Positions 59,680-64,000 of a stretch of 64,000 bases of DNA are shown here, piece by piece. The notes beneath the pieces were generated by a model. The model saw nothing but the letters and a program-made list of their open reading frames with translations, was not told where the DNA came from and ran no database searches. The translations under genes and the position numbers were made by a program. The stretch spans positions 868,001-932,000 of the forward strand of contig NZ_JBIEKE010000001.1 in the NCBI RefSeq assembly GCF_043497005.1, given 5' to 3'. Position 1 is the first letter of the stretch, and every line of letters begins with the position of its first letter. The stretch is from Halobacillus_A sp043497005 (GTDB lineage Bacteria > Bacillota > Bacilli > Bacillales > Halobacillaceae).

Positions 59680-60237
59680 TTGAAAGCATTATTCTTTTTA
59701 TATGATGGGTATGTTGATTGGGAAATCAGTCCGTTGTCTTATATGTTAAGTGTGTCTGACATCGATGTTAAAACAGTTGCTCTGACTGAAGAAATCACTC
59801 ATGAAGGTAAATTCAGGATCAAACCCGATTTTAGGATCGAGGAATGTGATCCAACACATTATGATGTTTTGATCATACCTGGAGGAACGCCGGCACCACT
59901 GGATAAAGAGGAACGTTTATTGAATTTCATCCGCCGATTTGATGAACAAGGAAAATATATTGCAGCTATATGTGGAGCTCCGACTTTCCTTGCAGCAGCA
60001 GGTATATTACGTGAAAGAAAATACTCAACCTCAATTGATGAACCGGAGTATCAACATTATTTTGATGAAACATTTAAAAGTGAAGCAGACGTGACCATAA
60101 GTGAAAATGTGATTACCGCTGAAGGGAATGCCTATATCGAGTTTGGCATCGCCGTTGGTAAAGAGCTGAAGATTTTCGACGACCGTGAAGACGAGTTAGA
60201 AACGATCTTGTTTTTTAAGAATCAATTAAGGAGTTAA
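59680..60237 (+). CDS. DJ-1/PfpI-family protein
   Basis: A 185-residue protein: FFLYDGYVDWEISPLSYML, VLIIPGGTPAPLDKE, and IAAICGAPTFLAAAG with the nucleophile Cys in the elbow. It resembles type 1 glutamine amidotransferase-like proteins of unknown substrate. TTG start after TAGGAGATG. A terminator follows at 60246-60272. Confidence 0.9.
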   Translation: MKALFFLYDGYVDWEISPLSYMLSVSDIDVKTVALTEEITHEGKFRIKPDFRIEECDPTHYDVLIIPGGTPAPLDKEERLLNFIRRFDEQGKYIAAICGAPTFLAAAGILRERKYSTSIDEPEYQHYFDETFKSEADVTISENVITAEGNAYIEFGIAVGKELKIFDDREDELETILFFKNQLRS

Positions 60238-60245
60238 GTATTCTA

Positions 60246-60272
60246 TGGTCAACCTTTAGGTTGGCCTTTTAT
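60246..60272 (+). terminator. Terminator after the DJ-1 gene
   Basis: GGTCAACC and GGTTGGCC pair around TTTA, then TTTT. Directly after it, tcttctcgatattgagtctt (60274-60293) is a left arm of the dispersed repeat, and a further arm ttatcttgaaatctagtctt lies at about 61121-61140. Confidence 0.8.
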
Positions 60273-60494
60273 GTCTTCTCGATATTGAGTCTTTTAATTT
60301 TTAAATGAAATACGGATGCTGATTTTTCATTGAACTTTCCAAGGGTTAACGGAAGAAACATACATAAAATCAATATATTCAATTTCTGCTCCTGAGAACG
60401 TATCCCTTCTCGTCGTTTTTCTGATTTCCTGTACAGAGCAAGAAAAGGTGCTTAAATTAAATGAGAAATCCTTTGATTTACTTTATATCTTCAA

Positions 60495-60836
60495 AAATTC
60501 GAAAATGGTAAGACAAAAGAAGAGCTGACTAAAACGGTTAAAAACAATTCAATGATTCATACTGTTTTGGAGAGGATTCCCGGTCTGGAGGTTCAAGAAA
60601 GTAACGAGGAGTTTTATGCCAATGTTAGAGTCCCAGGATTCTTACATGTTTAATTTCTTCGAGAGTCAGACGTTAGAGACGGGTCAAGTGCCTTACGCTT
60701 TTTACATACTAGAGGAGGCCACATTTGTATTTACTTTTGATGATATAGACTCTGTTAGAGAAAAACCACTCCTCACAACTGAGAATCACCCGCGGTTGTT
60801 AAAGGGTATAAAAAAAGTGTTAGATGTAGATTTTTG
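60495..60836 (+). pseudogene. Decayed gene of unknown family
   Basis: One frame reads KTVKNNSMIHTVLERIPGLE and VQESNEEFYANVRVPGFLHV to a stop near 60653, and the next continues FNFFESQTLETGQVPYAFYI, LEEATFVFTFDDIDSVREKP to 60836. The halves join with a one-base shift. The latter part also has an ATG at 60616, but with no convincing site. No family recognised; the N-terminus is not visible. Confidence 0.5.
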
Positions 60837-60901
60837 ATTCATACTTTTTCATGTTGTTCGTCTTTAACAGACAGTAATATTTTTAAGAAGGGGGAGGTTC
60901 A

Positions 60902-61117
60902 GTGAAGAAGCTTCTGCTATTAAAATACTCTCTTATGGCCATAATAGGTGTGTTGGGCATGACTACGGTTGCCTTTTCTGTATTTCAATTTAGGAACCCT
61001 GAGCGGTACGGCTCTCCGTTATTTCTGCTAGTCTGTATTTGTGCAGGGTTAATAGCTTATCTATTTATTGAAGGGAAAATAAAAATTCATAGAAAATATC
61101 ATGATGACAATAAGTAA
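60902..61117 (+). CDS. Small membrane protein of unknown function
   Basis: A 71-residue protein with two hydrophobic helices and a basic tail (KIKIHRKYHDDNK). GTG start seven bases after GGGGGAGG. No family recognised. Confidence 0.6.
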   Translation: MKKLLLLKYSLMAIIGVLGMTTVAFSVFQFRNPERYGSPLFLLVCICAGLIAYLFIEGKIKIHRKYHDDNK

Positions 61118-61240
61118 TTATTATCTTGAAATCTAGTCTTTTTTCGTTAGCGATTTAGAAAAATAATAAAGGAGTATTAAACTTTTTATAGAATATACAA
61201 CTTGATGAGTAAAGTCTAGAACGAAATCAGGAGGTTATTT

Positions 61241-61636
61241 ATGGGCAGATTAGTTCATTTCGAAATCCACGTGGATGACATGAATCGGGCCAAGGAGTTT
61301 TACGGAGAAGTATTCGCATGGAAGTTTGAAGATTGGAGCGAGTATGCGGGAATGCCTTATTTTGGTGCCGTAACCGGCGATGAAAAAGAGCTGGGTATTA
61401 ACGGTGCATTAATGCAGCGGCAAAGTCCTCCTCCAGAACCAAACCAGCCTTTAAATGGGTTTGCCTGTACAATGAATGTCGAAGATTTTGATTCTATTGA
61501 ATCTAAGATTATCAATAATGGAGGCAAGGTCGCAATGCCAAAATACGCTCTCCCCGGAATGGCTTGGCAGGGATACTTTATTGATACAGAAGGAAACATC
61601 TTTGGTATTCACCAAACGGATGAAAATGCCAAGTAG
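61241..61636 (+). CDS. VOC-family protein
   Basis: A 131-residue protein of the vicinal-oxygen-chelate fold: VHFEIHVDDMNRAKEFYGEVF with the metal His, CTMNVEDFDSIESKIINNGG, and the last strand GYFIDTEGNIFGIHQ with a Glu/His pattern. Similar to proteins annotated as glyoxalase-like. AGGAGG precedes ATG. Confidence 0.9.
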   Translation: MGRLVHFEIHVDDMNRAKEFYGEVFAWKFEDWSEYAGMPYFGAVTGDEKELGINGALMQRQSPPPEPNQPLNGFACTMNVEDFDSIESKIINNGGKVAMPKYALPGMAWQGYFIDTEGNIFGIHQTDENAK

Positions 61637-61683
61637 CCGTTTGCATTAGTCTCATGTAAAGAACCTTTTTGTATGGCAGATAG

Positions 61684-61726
61684 CGAAACAGCCTTCGTCT
61701 TCTAAGGAGAGACCAAGGCTGTTTCG
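61684..61726. terminator. Bidirectional terminator
   Basis: CGAAACAGCCTT and AAGGCTGTTTCG form a 12-bp stem with an inner GTCTT...AGAC pair, followed by TCTTTTTATTT. It separates the VOC gene from the converging ABC genes. Confidence 0.88.
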
Positions 61727-61743
61727 TCTTTTTATTTAATTTC

Positions 61744-62553
61744 TTAATTTTTATTCCTGAAAAAGTACATTGTCAGTGTACCAAACACGGCAATTAAACC
61801 GATGGAGATGTAGGTAATGACTAATAATTCGCTGGTTACATCATAGCCATGAATCAATCCCCTGGCTGCATCAACTACAAAGGTAATGGGGTTGATATCC
61901 ACAAAATATTGCAGCCAATCGGGCATAGTAGATGGATCAACAAATACGCTGCTTAAAAAGGTGAGGGGGAATAACAGCATCATACTTATGGCCATAAGTG
62001 CTTTTTCTGAGCGGACAATGATCCCAAGCATCGTCCACACCCATGATAAACTAAAAGAAAAAAATAGAATAATCAGGACGGCAAGGATGACTCCTGTAAA
62101 GCCTGCTTCTGCACGAAAGCCTAAAATGTAGCCAAGTGTCACCATGATGGTAGCGGCAAGGGAATACCGCACGACATCGACGAGCAGCGCCCCTACCAAC
62201 ACAGCAGGCTGCCAGATCGGCAGTGAACGAAAACGATCAAAGACGCCTTTTTCAATATCTTTATTTAAATCGAGTCCGGTATACATCGTAATCATTGCGA
62301 CGGTCATGACTAAGATGCCCGGCAGAACAAAGTCTAAATATTCTCCTGTTGAGCCAGATATCGCGCCGCCGAATAAGTACGTAAACATTAATAGAAAGAT
62401 AATCGGGAAGATCGTTACATCAAAAAGCTGCTCTGGAACATAGCGTATTCGTAATAAGGCCCGCCATGCAAAGGTTAGAGCGGCGTTCATCGGCGAAGCT
62501 TTGGACGGGCGTTTCTCTAACGTGATAGATTTTTCTAATGAATTATTCTCCAC
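61744..62553 (-). CDS. ABC-2 type export permease (DrrB-like)
   Basis: A 269-residue protein with six hydrophobic helices; FPIIFLLMFTYLFGGAISGS and DRFRSLPIWQPAVLVGALLVD are standard for the DrrB/ABC-2 permease group, and LLFPLTFLSSVFVDPSTMPDWLQ for its second half. It pairs with the ATPase that it overlaps by 11 bases. GTG start after GGAGGGG. Exported compound unknown. Confidence 0.92.
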   Translation of the reverse strand: MENNSLEKSITLEKRPSKASPMNAALTFAWRALLRIRYVPEQLFDVTIFPIIFLLMFTYLFGGAISGSTGEYLDFVLPGILVMTVAMITMYTGLDLNKDIEKGVFDRFRSLPIWQPAVLVGALLVDVVRYSLAATIMVTLGYILGFRAEAGFTGVILAVLIILFFSFSLSWVWTMLGIIVRSEKALMAISMMLLFPLTFLSSVFVDPSTMPDWLQYFVDINPITFVVDAARGLIHGYDVTSELLVITYISIGLIAVFGTLTMYFFRNKN

Positions 62554-63523
62554 TTTCTTCCCCTCCTTCCTGTTTCGCCGGCTTTCCGGTAATTGTTAAA
62601 AATACATCATCCAAACTTGGCTGCTGCATCGAGAAGTCTTTGACTGCGATCTGCTGGTTCGCCAATTCTCCAATCGCTTTTGCAGCTTTTGACTGGTCTT
62701 TCATCGTAACGGAAATCGTTAAGCGACCGCGGTCCACTTCAGGTGCCTGGGTGAACATCCCTTCAAAAATGGATTCTGCTTTGTTTAAATCCACTTCGTC
62801 TTCGAATTCAATCACCAGGCTTCGAACCCCAATCGATGATTTCAATTCTGAGCTCGTTCCTTCCGCAATTAGAACGCCGCGGTCAATGACACCGATAAGA
62901 TCAGCAAGCTGATCGGCTTCTTCTAAGTATTGCGTCGTCAGAAATACAGTTGTTCCTTTTTTGACTAAGGCTCGAATGATCTCCCACACTTCGTTCCGGC
63001 TTCTTGGATCAAGGCCGGTGGTTGGTTCATCTAAAAAGAGCAGTTCTGGTGAAGTTACAATACTGGCGGCAATATCAATTCTTCTTCTCATTCCGCCGGA
63101 GTATTTCTTTACCTGCCGCTTCGCGGCATCTTGTAATTTAAAAGCGGCTAATAATTCATCGGCACGCTGTTTTGCTTCTTTGCGGGAAAAACCAACTAAC
63201 CTGCCGATGAATATTAAATTTTCCCGGCCGGAGAGTTCTTCATCCACTGAAGCAAACTGACCTGTCAAACTGATCGACTGCCTGACGTCATCCGCTTCTT
63301 TTGCCAGCTCATATCCCATGACTTTCGCCTGTCCTTCTGTTGGCTTCAGCAGTGTGGCCAGCATACGGATCATCGTCGTTTTCCCAGCTCCATTAGGCCC
63401 GAGGAAACCATAGACAATTCCCTTCGGTACCTTTAAGCTTATCCCATCTACAGCTCGTTCTTTTCCAAATGCTTTAACTAACTGATCGGCTTCTACTGCA
63501 TAGGTTGTGTTTGAATGTTCCAT
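62543..63523 (-). CDS. ABC exporter ATPase (DrrA-like)
   Basis: A 326-residue ATPase: GFLGPNGAGKTTMIRML, signature YSGGMRRRIDIAAS, Walker B LLFLDEPTTGLDPRSRNE, and a C-terminal domain of about 100 residues typical of DrrA drug exporters. ATG at 63523 follows GAGGGAGG; the longer frame upstream adds an unlikely N-terminus. Probably confers export of a lipophilic drug. Confidence 0.93.
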   Translation of the reverse strand: MEHSNTTYAVEADQLVKAFGKERAVDGISLKVPKGIVYGFLGPNGAGKTTMIRMLATLLKPTEGQAKVMGYELAKEADDVRQSISLTGQFASVDEELSGRENLIFIGRLVGFSRKEAKQRADELLAAFKLQDAAKRQVKKYSGGMRRRIDIAASIVTSPELLFLDEPTTGLDPRSRNEVWEIIRALVKKGTTVFLTTQYLEEADQLADLIGVIDRGVLIAEGTSSELKSSIGVRSLVIEFEDEVDLNKAESIFEGMFTQAPEVDRGRLTISVTMKDQSKAAKAIGELANQQIAVKDFSMQQPSLDDVFLTITGKPAKQEGGEESGE

Positions 63524-63732
63524 TGAGATGACCTCCCTCTTTCCATTCCATTTTACCATAGGGCAGAAGTCTTGAGCTTTGTTTGTGTAAAAGGATGAAG
63601 CCCCTAGATTAAGGTTTATTTCAAATTGTATGTAGACCAAATATGGAGAATGAAAAAGAAAGAAATGAAGAATAGCAAGTAAACAAAAACGATAAATATA
63701 GGATAGAAGAAGAGGAAAAAATGAATTTTAAA

Positions 63733-63813
63733 GGAGATTTTGGTACCAGGTACAGAAGAGAGAGAAAGCTGTACCAGGTACCAGTGCTTTTATTCTGTGT
63801 ACCTGGTACAATA
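63733..63813. repeat. GTACCTGGTAC-type palindromic repeat
   Basis: GGTACCAGGTAC, TGTACCAGGTACCAG and GTGTACCTGGTACA occur within 80 bases, so that several alternative hairpins can form. No gene lies within. Such palindromic intergenic words are known from bacilli. Confidence 0.6.
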
Positions 63814-63865
63814 ATGAGTGCAAAAATTGATTTTTTTACTTTTATGGTTCGGGAGGGGATATGAA

Positions 63866-64000
63866 GTGAGAAGGTACATGTATATTTGGTTTTTAATTGC
63901 TGTGAGCTTTGGGGTAAGTTTGTTTGTGCTCCCGTACTTGCCGGAGCAGGTCGCCATGCATTGGAATATCTATGGAGAGGCTGATCAATTTTGGAACAAA
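63866..64000 (+). CDS. DUF1648/SdpI-type membrane protein, N-terminal part
   Basis: The frame runs off the right edge after about 45 residues. GTG start seven bases after GGGAGGGG. A first helix is followed by LPEQVAMHWNIYGEADQF, the DUF1648 motif found in SdpI-type immunity proteins and related membrane proteins. The remaining part is outside the window. Confidence 0.75.
   Translation, partial: MRRYMYIWFLIAVSFGVSLFVLPYLPEQVAMHWNIYGEADQFWNK

Noticed and set aside
898..64000. Many long frames on the opposite strand of clear genes
   Set aside because: They have no RBS or family pattern and mirror the codon structure of the real genes.

Overview
The window looks like a chromosomal segment from a low-GC Gram-positive, spore-former-type bacterium of the Bacillaceae. 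Strong purine-rich ribosome binding sites, frequent GTG and TTG starts, an ald/alr/adeR group, YkvI, YrzI-type micro-proteins, a CarD-type regulator and a LytST-type sensor all point that way. The acidic TRAP binding protein and intergenic repeats of a style known from salt-tolerant bacilli suggest a Halobacillus-like relative; that last step is inference. I saw no rRNA, tRNA, CRISPR array, transposase or phage module.

Region by region. 0-3.4 kb: a CstA-type carrier (cut by the left edge) and its LytST-like two-component system, with a perfect CRE and a 21-bp-period direct repeat upstream of the carrier. 3.5-11 kb: accessory DNA with an SRPBCC protein, a complete penicillinase operon bla-blaR1-blaI with operator and coupled leader peptide, a SASA-type esterase, a VOC protein and a frameshifted rifampin ADP-ribosyltransferase, all separated by one dispersed repeat. 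11.2-23.1 kb: the most coherent block, with an ECF transporter (S component, T, two ATPases), LacI regulator, malic enzyme, FAH-family protein, two nucleoside phosphorylases, a purine nucleoside deaminase-type amidohydrolase, an MtnA-type sugar-1-phosphate isomerase, a class II aldolase and a XapX protein. This reads as import of a nucleoside, release of base plus pentose-1-phosphate, isomerisation and cleavage to DHAP plus a two-carbon aldehyde. A decayed malate synthase G start lies directly downstream. 23.8-27.4 kb: GntR regulator and a three-part TRAP transporter.

27.6-38.7 kb: a second accessory stretch of single genes (zinc ribbon, GNAT, uridine-kinase-like, azlCD with a MocR regulator, DUF1569, a secreted unknown, DUF3995, DinB, Nudix and several broken genes) with the same dispersed repeat. 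38.7-44.2 kb: Ktr remnant, alr, ald, adeR, ykvI. 44.3-52 kb: a DUF4062 gene coupled to a 71-residue gene, a serine hydrolase, CarD-type regulator, hydrolase, EamA exporter and a run of small membrane proteins. 52.3-56.6 kb: FAD monooxygenase, Dabb protein, aromatic-acid MFS carrier, MDR oxidoreductase. 56.7-57.4 kb: tandem terminator-like hairpins followed by two YrzI-type micro-proteins around a 20-residue peptide. 57.6-64 kb: PHP protein, two pseudogenes, an RpoA-CTD-like protein, DJ-1 protein, VOC protein, a DrrAB-like ABC exporter and the start of a DUF1648/SdpI-type protein.

All function calls rest on motifs and family knowledge read by eye; no database search was run.
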